Position numbers and translations under genes: made by a program
Assembly (NCBI GenBank): GCA_903844685.1
Contig: CAIMUM010000222.1
Location: 1-33,345, forward strand
Origin: an uncultured Dehalococcoidia bacterium
GTDB taxonomy: Bacteria > Chloroflexota > Dehalococcoidia > GIF9 > UBA5629
Direction of reading: 5' to 3'
Length of the DNA stretch: 33,345 nt
Notes under the pieces: generated by a model
Databases searched by the model: none
Seen by the model: the letters and a program-made list of their open reading frames with translations, nothing else
Told to the model about the DNA's origin: nothing
In this document: positions 18,438 to 27,280 of the stretch, one piece after another
Position numbering within the stretch: position 1 is the stretch's first letter
Layout of the letters: every line of letters starts with the position of its first letter

Positions 18438-20168
18438 TTATTCGGTGTACCAGAACTGGTAGTTGCTCAGGATATTATAGCCGGGTTCCACCCCTTTGAT
18501 ATTACTGCGCAATGCGAAATTATCCTTGTAATAAACGAGGAAATCGGCAGGTTGGGCATCCGATATCGCCTGGGCCAGTTCATCGTATATTTTCTGGCGG
18601 TTCTGCGGATTGATGGCCTCAGCGGAGAGGGCCCGCTTATAAAGCGCGTCAACTTTTTCATTGAAAAAGCCGAAGATATTCAGCCTGCCTGTGGACGAGA
18701 AGAATATCCCGCTGCGCCCGATCGTCAGTGCGTCGCCGTAGGAAGACAGGATCACCATATCCCAGGGCTGGCTGCTCACTGCGCCCGGGCCACTGTTGTA
18801 ATCCGGTGTCTTATCGCTGCCCGGCAGCTTGTTAACAAATATCTCCTTGGCTATGAATGCCTGTACCTGATACTTGGGATCCACGTCCAACCCGATACTT
18901 CTCAGGTTCTGCCCGATGATATAGGCCACGCTTTTCTGTACCTCGCTGTCCATCGCAACAGGTATGATCAGCTTGATCGGCTGGCCGTCCTTATCGACAA
19001 AAAGCTGTTTGCCATCCACATCCTTCGTCTCGTATCCGGCAGCCTTGATCAGGTCAATGGCCTTCTGGGCATCGCCGCTGGAATTCATGCCCATTTTTTG
19101 CAGCACGCTTTCGTTGTACCAGGGCGAATACGGCGGTATGAAGCTGAAGGCTGGATCGGCGTAACCGCCGAATATATCATTGATAACTGCAGGCTTGTCG
19201 ATAACCATAGAGATAGCCTGCCTAACCCTGGCATCTTTCAGCCCGGCCCAGCCATTGTCACGCTGATTATAGGCCACCATGAGAAACTGGCCGGTGGGAA
19301 CGGTCACGACGTTTAAATCTTTATTATTGCGGAAGTCATTGGCATCCTGCGGTTCGACATACGCATAAGATACTGTGCCGGCGTTAAGCGCGTCATTTAT
19401 ATCCGACTGCAACCCCATCTGCTTGATGGTATATTTTTCAAAATAGGGCGCCCCGTTATCGCGGGTTAAATAGTAGTTGGGATTGCGCACCATGACAAAG
19501 CCCCCGGCCGTGGTCCAGGCGGTGGGCCTGTAGGGGCCCAGGTTGCCGCAGTAACTCATGTTATTAAGTTCGGGAGCGGCAGTGAAATCATCAGCCTTAT
19601 TCTCGTAATTGCGAACAATATTCTTGGGATATGGCATCAGGTCATAGATTGAATATGCGAAGTTGGGATCCGCTGTTTTACGCACGATTTTAAAGACCGT
19701 GTCGTTTACAACTTCGGGTTGCACAGCAACCGCATTGCCGTCTAATGTCTCCTCCCACCTTGACCTGTCCGGACAGTTAAGCCAATCGGCCAGCATGATG
19801 TTTTTCAGGGTGTAAACGTAATCGTCTGCGGTCACTTTCGTGCCGTCCGACCATTTCAAGTCGTCCCTGATGGTCACCGTGTATACCAGCCCGTCGGCCG
19901 AAACATCCACGTCCTTGGCTAAGCACCTCAACTGCAGCTTGTACTGGTTATTGAAAACTGCCAGGGGTTCCACCATGAAGCTGGCGTACCTTTTGGATGC
20001 GCCCTGGTCCGTGGCGATTATCCAGTTCAAGGTCTGGGCGCTTTCACCCAGTTGCGCTTCTATGAATTCGCCTTTTACCGGGTGCAGTTGTACCGGCTGC
20101 GCCGGAGCGCAGGCGGGCAAAATCATGGCTAATATTGCCACTGCAAATAAATATATGATCTTTTTCAT
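18438..20168 (-). CDS. ABC transporter substrate-binding lipoprotein, family 5 (tandem paralogue)
   Basis: Lipobox MILPAC; DLKWSDGTKVTADDYVYT; clear paralogue of 16665-18401. Confidence 0.93.
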   Translation of the reverse strand: MKKIIYLFAVAILAMILPACAPAQPVQLHPVKGEFIEAQLGESAQTLNWIIATDQGASKRYASFMVEPLAVFNNQYKLQLRCLAKDVDVSADGLVYTVTIRDDLKWSDGTKVTADDYVYTLKNIMLADWLNCPDRSRWEETLDGNAVAVQPEVVNDTVFKIVRKTADPNFAYSIYDLMPYPKNIVRNYENKADDFTAAPELNNMSYCGNLGPYRPTAWTTAGGFVMVRNPNYYLTRDNGAPYFEKYTIKQMGLQSDINDALNAGTVSYAYVEPQDANDFRNNKDLNVVTVPTGQFLMVAYNQRDNGWAGLKDARVRQAISMVIDKPAVINDIFGGYADPAFSFIPPYSPWYNESVLQKMGMNSSGDAQKAIDLIKAAGYETKDVDGKQLFVDKDGQPIKLIIPVAMDSEVQKSVAYIIGQNLRSIGLDVDPKYQVQAFIAKEIFVNKLPGSDKTPDYNSGPGAVSSQPWDMVILSSYGDALTIGRSGIFFSSTGRLNIFGFFNEKVDALYKRALSAEAINPQNRQKIYDELAQAISDAQPADFLVYYKDNFALRSNIKGVEPGYNILSNYQFWYTE

Positions 20169-20267
20169 TTCTCTCCTTTAAGTTCTAATAACGTGTACCA
20201 CGAAAATAAGTTGCGGTATCCTTTCCTTGAATAACACGGCGACTGGGATTCTTTCGAACCCCGGGGC

Positions 20268-20296
20268 ACTATATACTAACATATTATCACGCTCAA
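20268..20296 (-). promoter_or_regulatory. sigma70-like promoter for the opp operon (TTGAGC-N17-TATAGT, minus strand)
   Basis: Minus-strand -35 at 20296-20291 and -10 at 20273-20268 with 17-bp spacer, upstream of the first SBP gene. Confidence 0.65.
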
Positions 20297-21450
20297 ATGA
20301 AGCGCTTTTTTATCTCATCGATCAACTCATCAACCTTCTCCGACGTATTAGCGCCCACACGGGCCATAGCTTCATCTATGCGCCGGTACTTGTCCGCATT
20401 GTAAATATCGTTAAGTTTCTCGTAGAGCCCGGACCTCCTGCCCAGCCGGTAATTGAGCCTTTCCCTGAGAGGCAGGGCCAGGTAGCGGTTGATCACGTCC
20501 AGGCAGGCCTGCTTAGCATCGGGGAACCTGCCTTCCAATTCGGGCAGCAGGTTTAATATGTGGTCGCTCTTCAATTCACCTGTGAAATCGAGGTTCTCAA
20601 TGAAACCGCCTATCTCACGCACTATCTCATCTTCGCTTGGCATGACGAATTCCCCGCTTTGCACCATGGCCCACATGGGCAGCGTCTCGCCCATCATCAA
20701 GGTGCGCAAGCGGACGAAATCAGGGTTTATCTCGCTCAACACGCGTGCGGACTCTTCAGCATGCTCCCCGGACCATTGACTGCCACCGAGGCCGGGCATA
20801 TAGTACTCCGAAAGCTCGATGCCGGCCTCCCGGATATTTTTACCGCCTTTAACATGGTCAGCGGCGGTCATCCCCTTATCAACAAACTGAAGCACCGTGT
20901 CGGAGCCGCTCTCCATGCCGATATGGATACGCGACAGCCCGGCCTCACGCAGTTCCCTGAACTCTTCCACGCTCTTTTTTGCGGCGGTCTTGGAGCGGCC
21001 ATAGGACGTAATCCTGTTGAGCCCGGGGAACGTTTCTTTTAACGAGGACACCACGTTCAGCAGGTCGGGATGCCGCATAATAATGCTGTTAGCGTCCTGC
21101 AGAAAAGCGGAGGTCCCTCCCGCCCATTGCCAGAGCGCCACCTGCCTGACGCAGTCATTATTGGTAACCATGCCATGAATGTAGGCCGACAGTTCCCGGG
21201 GCCTATCGCCATATCCTTTCTCCCTGCCAAGTTCGTTGATGCCATCCACGATCTGCCTGGCAGTGCCAATATCCTTTACCACATCCTCCGCGGAACGCAA
21301 TGCAAACTTTTGACCTTTATAGGTTTGGCAGAATGAGCAGCGGTTCCAGGGACAATTACGTGTGGCCCTGATTAACAGTGAGTAAGCCTCGCTGGGCGGC
21401 CGGATAGGTCCGGTCTCAAAGTAATAGCTGTTAAGTTTGGCCAGGTCCAT
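20293..21450 (-). CDS. Radical SAM protein
   Basis: RATRNCPWNRCSFCQTYKGQKF cluster motif and HIGMESGSDTVL. Confidence 0.9.
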   Translation of the reverse strand: MDLAKLNSYYFETGPIRPPSEAYSLLIRATRNCPWNRCSFCQTYKGQKFALRSAEDVVKDIGTARQIVDGINELGREKGYGDRPRELSAYIHGMVTNNDCVRQVALWQWAGGTSAFLQDANSIIMRHPDLLNVVSSLKETFPGLNRITSYGRSKTAAKKSVEEFRELREAGLSRIHIGMESGSDTVLQFVDKGMTAADHVKGGKNIREAGIELSEYYMPGLGGSQWSGEHAEESARVLSEINPDFVRLRTLMMGETLPMWAMVQSGEFVMPSEDEIVREIGGFIENLDFTGELKSDHILNLLPELEGRFPDAKQACLDVINRYLALPLRERLNYRLGRRSGLYEKLNDIYNADKYRRIDEAMARVGANTSEKVDELIDEIKKRFI

Positions 21451-21504
21451 ATTGTTATAATTGTAACGCCTGTTTATAAAGCGGGGAAATCATCGTGCCG
21501 CCAC

Positions 21505-22185
21505 ATGCTGGAAAATAAAATGATACAATCGGAAAGCATGAAGACTACGCAAAATGCTATCAAAGTGATCTCCTTCGACGTCGAAGGCACCATGGTAACC
21601 ACCGATTTCAGCTATGCCATCTGGTTCGAGACGATACCGCAGCGCTATGCCGAAAGGTGGGGCTTGAGCTTTGAGGAGGCCACACGAAAGATAAAGCAGG
21701 AGTACGACAGCCTGGGCGATCAGCATATCGACTGGTACGACGTGCAATACTGGTTCACACGCTTCGATCTCGGTAAAGCCGATATCGCCATGGAGGGATT
21801 GCAGCCGCGGGTCAAATACTATCCTGAAACTAAGGATGTGCTTAAAAAGCTTGACGGTAAATATAAGCTCAGCGTGGCCTCGGGTTCGCCGCGGCTCTTT
21901 CTCAGTCACCTGCTGCGCGATACTGCACACCATTTCAGCAGCATCTTCTCATCCACCTCTGATTTCCAGCAGGTCAAGACTACCGACTTCTATAAAAATA
22001 TGTGCCGTCAGCTCCAGGTTGAACCGGAGCAGGTCGTACATGTCGGCGACCACCTGCAGTTCGACTGCCTGGAGCCCGCCAGCATCGGCATACGCTCCTA
22101 TTACCTGGACCGCGAGGGCAAATCGGGTGACCCGGCGGCAGTGCGGGACCTGGCTGAATTCGCTGAAACCATAAAGAGCCTTTGA
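21505..22185 (+). CDS. HAD-superfamily hydrolase
   Basis: Motif I FDVEGTMV; motif II VASGSPR; VVHVGDHLQFDCLEPASIGIRS. The true start may be ATG 21520 or 21538. Confidence 0.85.
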   Translation: MLENKMIQSESMKTTQNAIKVISFDVEGTMVTTDFSYAIWFETIPQRYAERWGLSFEEATRKIKQEYDSLGDQHIDWYDVQYWFTRFDLGKADIAMEGLQPRVKYYPETKDVLKKLDGKYKLSVASGSPRLFLSHLLRDTAHHFSSIFSSTSDFQQVKTTDFYKNMCRQLQVEPEQVVHVGDHLQFDCLEPASIGIRSYYLDREGKSGDPAAVRDLAEFAETIKSL

Positions 22186-22207
22186 ATAAAATATTTGGGA
22201 GGTTGAC

Positions 22208-23059
22208 ATGCCGATTACCGTGACGACACTTGTAGAGAACACCGCGGGGACACCTTTTACCATCGGGGAATGGGGCCAGAGCCTGCTGGTGGAAGCCGAC
22301 GGGCAAAGGATACTTTTTGATACCGGCCCGACAGCCATGATAGCTAAGAACGCCTCGGCGCTGGGGGTCGACATCGGATCAGTGGACAGGATCGTGCTGA
22401 GCCACGGGCATTACGACCACACCGGCGGCCTGCAGGAGGTGCTGACCAAAATACGCGAATCGGGCAAACATCCTGACGGCATCGATATCATCGCCCATCC
22501 CGACATTTTCACCCCTAAACACTTTTACATCAAGGACCTCGTAGAGAAATACATAGGCATCCCTTTCCCGCGCGAAGAGCTTGAAGCCCTGGGTGCCCGC
22601 TTCAACCTGACGAATGAGCCGGTCAAGCTGAGCGAAAACATGCTGACCACCGGCGAGGTAGAAATCAGCGTGGATTTTGAGAAAATCGACAAGGACCTGC
22701 ATGTTAAAGAAGGAGAGTCACAAGTTCACGATAAACTGGCCGATGACATGGGGATCATCATAAAAACGGATCAGGGTCTGGTGCTATTGCTCGGCTGCGC
22801 TCACAGGGGAATTATCAATACCTTATTACACGCACAGAAGATCACGGGAATTAAGGAGATCTACGCAGTCATCGGCGGCACGCACCTGATCAGCGCGGAC
22901 AAGGAGCAGATGCAATCAACCATCCAGGCTTTAAAGGGTTTCAATATTAAAAAGCTGGGTGCCTCTCATTGCACCGGCCTCAAATCCGCCGCTATCCTGG
23001 CGCATGAATTCGAAGGCGCATTCTTCTTCAACAGCGCGGGAACGAAAACAATTTTATAA
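22208..23059 (+). CDS. MBL-fold metallo-hydrolase, COG1237-type (dihydropteroate-PABA-ribose-phosphate synthase-like)
   Basis: LSHGHYDHTGGLQEVL, LLGCAHRGIINTL, GGTHL, LGASHCTG; GGGAGG RBS before ATG. Confidence 0.9.
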   Translation: MPITVTTLVENTAGTPFTIGEWGQSLLVEADGQRILFDTGPTAMIAKNASALGVDIGSVDRIVLSHGHYDHTGGLQEVLTKIRESGKHPDGIDIIAHPDIFTPKHFYIKDLVEKYIGIPFPREELEALGARFNLTNEPVKLSENMLTTGEVEISVDFEKIDKDLHVKEGESQVHDKLADDMGIIIKTDQGLVLLLGCAHRGIINTLLHAQKITGIKEIYAVIGGTHLISADKEQMQSTIQALKGFNIKKLGASHCTGLKSAAILAHEFEGAFFFNSAGTKTIL

Positions 23060-23088
23060 TTGGCAAAGCACACTTTCACATTATCTAA

Positions 23089-23373
23089 TCAACTGTAGGT
23101 AGTTTCACTTCGTCTTGCCACATGTAGTATGAGAACAAGCTTGTTAGTATCGTCTACTTCGTAAACGACTCGAAACTTTCCGACCCTCATACGGTATTCC
23201 ACGGCCCTTGTCCTGATTTTACGAGCACCATTTGGTCTCGGATCGCTGGCAAGTAATCTAACCTTATTATCGATGCGATGAAAATCGCTGATTTGAATGT
23301 GTTTTTTAAGCTTATCAATATCCTTTTCCGCGGAAGGCGTCACCCGTATGGTATATTTTGCGGAATTATTCAT
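23089..23373 (-). CDS. RelE/ParE-family toxin
   Basis: YTIRVTPSAEKDIDKLKK...GARKIRTRAVEYRMRVGKFRVVYEVDDTNKLVLILHVARRSE. Confidence 0.87.
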   Translation of the reverse strand: MNNSAKYTIRVTPSAEKDIDKLKKHIQISDFHRIDNKVRLLASDPRPNGARKIRTRAVEYRMRVGKFRVVYEVDDTNKLVLILHVARRSETTYS

Positions 23374-23388
23374 AGCTTTAAAACGCAG

Positions 23389-23649
23389 CTATTTTTTCTT
23401 ATCCCGCTTTTCAATATGCCGTTTTAAATCTCTGGATACCTCATCCCACGTTCGCCCACCTTTTTTATTATATTCAGCCCGGGATTCCTCAATAACGGGA
23501 ATTAACTTGAAGTCCTCCCGGCTTTCCAGCAATTCTTTAACCGCTTCCGCTATCAAATCACTGGCCGACAGACGGCGTTTCACCGCCTCAATCTTCAACC
23601 CGGTGTATAGGTCTTCATCATGGAATATAACTGTCATCCTTCGGCTCAT
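23389..23649 (-). CDS. Ribbon-helix-helix antitoxin
   Basis: MSRRMTVIFHDEDLYTGLKIEAVKRRLSASDLIAEAVKELLE (RHH) directly upstream of the toxin. Start preferred at 23649 (GGGGGAAG RBS) over the track start 23670. Confidence 0.82.
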   Translation of the reverse strand: MSRRMTVIFHDEDLYTGLKIEAVKRRLSASDLIAEAVKELLESREDFKLIPVIEESRAEYNKKGGRTWDEVSRDLKRHIEKRDKKK

Positions 23650-23773
23650 AGACTTCCCCCCTACATGCATAAAAGCATAAAAACATAATTACGTTTTATT
23701 ATTACTCACCCTGAATGGTGCGTCAACTCACAGACGCAAATATGATGAATTTGTGCGCGCTTAATTATCCAAC

Positions 23774-24709
23774 CTAGGACAGCAGCCTCTCAACCTTAAC
23801 CTGCGGCAACAGTTTCTCCACATCTTCCCTATGGCAGAGTTCGGTGCCCGAAGTAAGTGTCGCTGCCGTGCCGGCCGCCACCGCCAGGCGTGAGGCCTCT
23901 TCGAGGCTGCCGCCCTGGCTCAACTTGAGGACCAGGCCCGCCACGGTGGAATCGCCGGCCCCCACCGTGCTCATGACCTGCACATCGGGAGGCACCACCT
24001 TAAACATAGAGTCCTTATCGCCGATTATCATCCCCTCCCTACCCCTGGAAATGGCCGCTATTCCTATCCCGCCGCTGATAAAAGACTTGACCGCCTGGAT
24101 AATATCCTCTTCCGTGTGCAGTTCCTTGCCTATGGCAGTCTGCGCCTCGCGGACATTGGGCTTGATAATGTCCGGTTTGGCCTGTATGCCTTCCTGCAGC
24201 CAAAGGTCGGCCGAGTCGAGCACGGTGGTAATTCCCAGGCCTTTCATTTTCTCGATAAGCTGCCTGTAAATGTTGAAGGGCACGCCGGGCGGAACGCTTC
24301 CGGCGAAAACCATGTAGCGGGGGTTGGGCTTGATGCAGGTAATCTTATCTACCAGTTTTTTAAGCTCGCCATCCGATACTTTGGGACCGGGCGCCGATAT
24401 CCTGGTCTGGCAATGGGTCTTGAGGTCAGTGATGATGAAATTGCTGCGTATCTCGTTCCTGATAGAGGTGAAATCGCAGGGCACGCCTTTCTGCTTCAAA
24501 ATATTCTTGAGGGAACTGCCGTCAACCCCGCCCATGAAGCCGTAAGCAACCGCCCGGCCACCGAGCTCGCAGATAACGCGCGACACGTTGATGCCCTTGC
24601 CACCCGGCTCGCTTTTGAAACTGACCCAGCGGTTGGTATCATCCAGCACCAGGTTTTCCACAGCCACGTGGCGGTCCAGGGACGGGTTCAGGGTTACTGT
24701 GGCTATCAC
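23774..24709 (-). CDS. 1-phosphofructokinase / tagatose-6-phosphate kinase family (PfkB)
   Basis: TVTLNPSLDRHVAVENL, GGKGINVSRVICELGG, STVGAGDSTVAG. GTG start abuts the pyk stop. Confidence 0.94.
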   Translation of the reverse strand: MIATVTLNPSLDRHVAVENLVLDDTNRWVSFKSEPGGKGINVSRVICELGGRAVAYGFMGGVDGSSLKNILKQKGVPCDFTSIRNEIRSNFIITDLKTHCQTRISAPGPKVSDGELKKLVDKITCIKPNPRYMVFAGSVPPGVPFNIYRQLIEKMKGLGITTVLDSADLWLQEGIQAKPDIIKPNVREAQTAIGKELHTEEDIIQAVKSFISGGIGIAAISRGREGMIIGDKDSMFKVVPPDVQVMSTVGAGDSTVAGLVLKLSQGGSLEEASRLAVAAGTAATLTSGTELCHREDVEKLLPQVKVERLLS

Positions 24710-26152
24710 CTATATCTTCTCTACTTTAAGCATGTTGGTGCTGCCGGATTTGCCCATCGGCAGGCCGGCCGTCACCACCACCAGGTCACCCTCCTGGCAC
24801 AGCCCGCATTTGCTCACGGCAGTGGCCGCCTGTGAAAACATATTGAGAATCATTTTAGGCTCGGTCACCTTGAGGGCAGTCACGCCCCAGGACAGGGACA
24901 ATTGTCTCTGCGTGGATACATTGGGAGTGATGGCCAGTATCGGCGTACGGGGACGGTACTTGGATACCCGCCTGGCTGTGCTGCCGGAAGCGGTATAGGC
25001 GATAACAGCTTTGGCTCCGAGTTGGGCAGCTACGTGGCAGGCCGCGTAGCTGATGGCGTCGTCCGTGAGCGGCTGCAAATCCTTGCCCTTGCTGGCGAAG
25101 TTCTCTTCATACGGCAATGCGGCTTCGGCCTCGAGAGCGATAAGGGACATCATCTGCACGGTCTCCACCGGGTAATGGCCGATAGCAGTTTCCTCGGACA
25201 GCATGATGGCATCGGCCCCGTCGAAGATGGCGTTGGCAACATCCGTCGCCTCGGCACGGGTGGGCATGGGAGAATCAACCATGGATTCGAGCATCTGGGT
25301 GGCAACAATCACCGGTTTGCCGAGGTGATTGCTCTTGCGGATGAGATCTTTCTGCACAATGGGAACGCGTTGAATCGGTATCTGCACACCAAGGTCGCCG
25401 CGCGCCACCATGATCCCGTCGGCGGCCTGGCTTATCTCGTCAAAATTATTGAGGCCTTCGAGCCTTTCGATTTTAGCTATTATCTTGGCCTTTGAACCCT
25501 GCTGTAACAGGAATTCCCTGACCTTGACCACGTCCGCAGCGCTGCGGACGAAAGATAGTCCCACGAAGTCAATGTCCTGCTTCACCGCGAAATCCAGGTG
25601 AAGCCAGTCCTCCTCCGTAACCGCATCGATGTCCCAGGTCACGCCCGGGACAGTCACACCTTTATTATCAAACAGCCTGCCGCCCGCGACGACCGTACAC
25701 TTGACAGCATCTTTGCTGATGGATTTTACTTCGAGGCGGATGGAGCCGTCATCCAGTAAAATGGTTTGCCCCAGCTTGACGTGCCGCGGCAACTCCGGCA
25801 GGTCGACAGAAACCTGTGATTCATCGCCCAGGACGTCGCGCGTAGTCAGCAGGAAATCAGCGCCTTCGCGCAGCTTGATGCCGCCCTTCTTGGTCTTGCC
25901 GGTGCGGTCCTTGGGACCCGGCAGGTCCAGCAGCAGCGCCAGCGGCAGCTTCTTTTTCTTAGCTTCACGCCGCAGGATCTCCACGTATTGCGCATGCTCC
26001 TCCATGGTGCCATGCGATGCGTTGATACGCGCAACATTCATCCCTGCTTCGAGAAGACTTTTAACAACGGCAGGAGCGATACTGCTGGGGCCGATAGTGG
26101 AGACGATTTTAGTTTTACGCAGGGGAATGCCCTGCGCCGGTAGAGTGGTCAT
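24710..26152 (-). CDS. pyk: Pyruvate kinase
   Basis: KTKIVSTIGPSS, NASHG, IAKIERLEGLNNFDEI, VARGDLGVQI, ATQMLESM. Start at ATG 26152 rather than 26197. Confidence 0.97.
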   Translation of the reverse strand: MTTLPAQGIPLRKTKIVSTIGPSSIAPAVVKSLLEAGMNVARINASHGTMEEHAQYVEILRREAKKKKLPLALLLDLPGPKDRTGKTKKGGIKLREGADFLLTTRDVLGDESQVSVDLPELPRHVKLGQTILLDDGSIRLEVKSISKDAVKCTVVAGGRLFDNKGVTVPGVTWDIDAVTEEDWLHLDFAVKQDIDFVGLSFVRSAADVVKVREFLLQQGSKAKIIAKIERLEGLNNFDEISQAADGIMVARGDLGVQIPIQRVPIVQKDLIRKSNHLGKPVIVATQMLESMVDSPMPTRAEATDVANAIFDGADAIMLSEETAIGHYPVETVQMMSLIALEAEAALPYEENFASKGKDLQPLTDDAISYAACHVAAQLGAKAVIAYTASGSTARRVSKYRPRTPILAITPNVSTQRQLSLSWGVTALKVTEPKMILNMFSQAATAVSKCGLCQEGDLVVVTAGLPMGKSGSTNMLKVEKI

Positions 26153-26159
26153 GGCGGTT

Positions 26160-27155
26160 TTAATAATTGCGGTACCAGCCGGGCCGGGTAGGAGCAATGT
26201 CAGATTCCTTTATCCCAATCTTGGCAAACCAGGGTTTAGCGTTTTCTGCGGTGATCCTGGATAGTTCGCTCAGCCTGCTACCCGCAATATCCCGGAAAAA
26301 CTTCAGCCTTTCAGGCCTGCCGCTTATCTCCAGCGCCTCCTGCCAGACGGCCCTGCCACCCAGGAAACCCGACGCCCCGGCCCGGCAGGCTATGGTCACC
26401 TGCTGTTTGAAAGTCTCATAATCCACGCCGGCGCTCAGGATTACCCAGGGGATGCGTGAAGCTGCATCCAATCCCTTACAATACCCGGCCATCTTTGCCG
26501 CGTCTTTTTCATATTTCGCATCGGCGGGGAACTCCGCTTTCAGCACATCAACGGGCAGCTCGGTGATCTGCCGGGCAGTCTCGATGACCATCTCCGGCAA
26601 CTTGCGCGCGAATTCGGACGAATCCATAATCTCGCCTTCAACACGGTAGGTCTTGGGCTCCACCAGCAGCGGGATATCGTATTTATTACAATCTGCCGCC
26701 ACGCCGGCTATGGTCTTGAGCTGTTTGGCCGCCAGCTTCTTGATATCAGGCCGGTAATAAACCAGTATCTTTACCGCTGAGGCCCCCATGCGCTTGATCT
26801 TCTCCACACTCCAGCCCTTGAGCAAAGTTGTCAGGCGCCCGGTGGGGTCCTTTTCGTAGCCGGTAGCCTCGATGCTGACCAGCAGCCCCGTATGGCCGCT
26901 CAGCGCATTGCCGGCGATACACTGGGCAGCCCCGTATTCCGGATCGAGCAGTATGCCACTAGAAAAGGCGCCCATGGTCGAGCACATATCCAATTTCAAC
27001 TGTACTATCTCAGTATAGTCAGGCACTTCATGCTGCGCGTCCTCCATCATGGTTATCAGGCCGGACCTGTGGTCCATGGCACACATGATGAAATGCCCGG
27101 TTGCCGTGGAAATCTGCTGCAACCCCCTTATTTTGCCTATCGATAATGCCTTCAT
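26160..27155 (-). CDS. LacD-like tagatose-1,6-bisphosphate aldolase family protein
   Basis: GHFIMCAMDHRSGL, LLDPEYG, AVKILVYYRP, VILSAGVDYETF, GASGFLGGRAVWQEAL. Confidence 0.9.
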   Translation of the reverse strand: MKALSIGKIRGLQQISTATGHFIMCAMDHRSGLITMMEDAQHEVPDYTEIVQLKLDMCSTMGAFSSGILLDPEYGAAQCIAGNALSGHTGLLVSIEATGYEKDPTGRLTTLLKGWSVEKIKRMGASAVKILVYYRPDIKKLAAKQLKTIAGVAADCNKYDIPLLVEPKTYRVEGEIMDSSEFARKLPEMVIETARQITELPVDVLKAEFPADAKYEKDAAKMAGYCKGLDAASRIPWVILSAGVDYETFKQQVTIACRAGASGFLGGRAVWQEALEISGRPERLKFFRDIAGSRLSELSRITAENAKPWFAKIGIKESDIAPTRPGWYRNY

Positions 27156-27165
27156 AACTCCACCT

Positions 27166-27185
27166 CTATATTGATATCAATATAG
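27166..27185. promoter_or_regulatory. Perfect 20-bp palindrome CTATATTGATATCAATATAG, candidate operator
   Basis: Perfect self-complementarity, read directly. Overlaps a predicted minus-strand -10 (TATATT, 27179-27184) 17 bp from TTGTAA (27202-27207). Confidence 0.75.
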
Positions 27186-27244
27186 CCGTTTGACCATTCC
27201 ATTACAAGTCATGCCGCCTGTACAGCTTCAGGTTGGATGCGCTG

Positions 27245-27253
27245 TGATATAAT
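27245..27253 (+). promoter_or_regulatory. Extended -10 promoter TGaTATAAT
   Basis: TGATATAAT at 27245-27253, 27 bp before ATG 27281. Confidence 0.6.
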
Positions 27254-27280
27254 GCGCTAAAAAGCGGAGATGATGGCAAG

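Noticed and set aside
18552-19316. 254-aa plus-strand ORF antisense to the second SBP gene
   Set aside because: Same explanation: mirrored from the paralogous SBP on the minus strand.
20245-20262. Possible tRNA T-arm (GGTTCGAA) upstream of the SBP gene
   Set aside because: No acceptor, D or anticodon arms can be drawn around it; better explained as a simple 7-bp GAAA-loop hairpin.
21949-22374. Minus-strand ORF across the HAD/MBL junction
   Set aside because: Antisense to two recognised genes; no motif or RBS support.
24116-24835. 239-aa plus-strand ORF antisense to pfkB/pyk
   Set aside because: Spans two firmly identified enzymes on the other strand; no recognisable domain.
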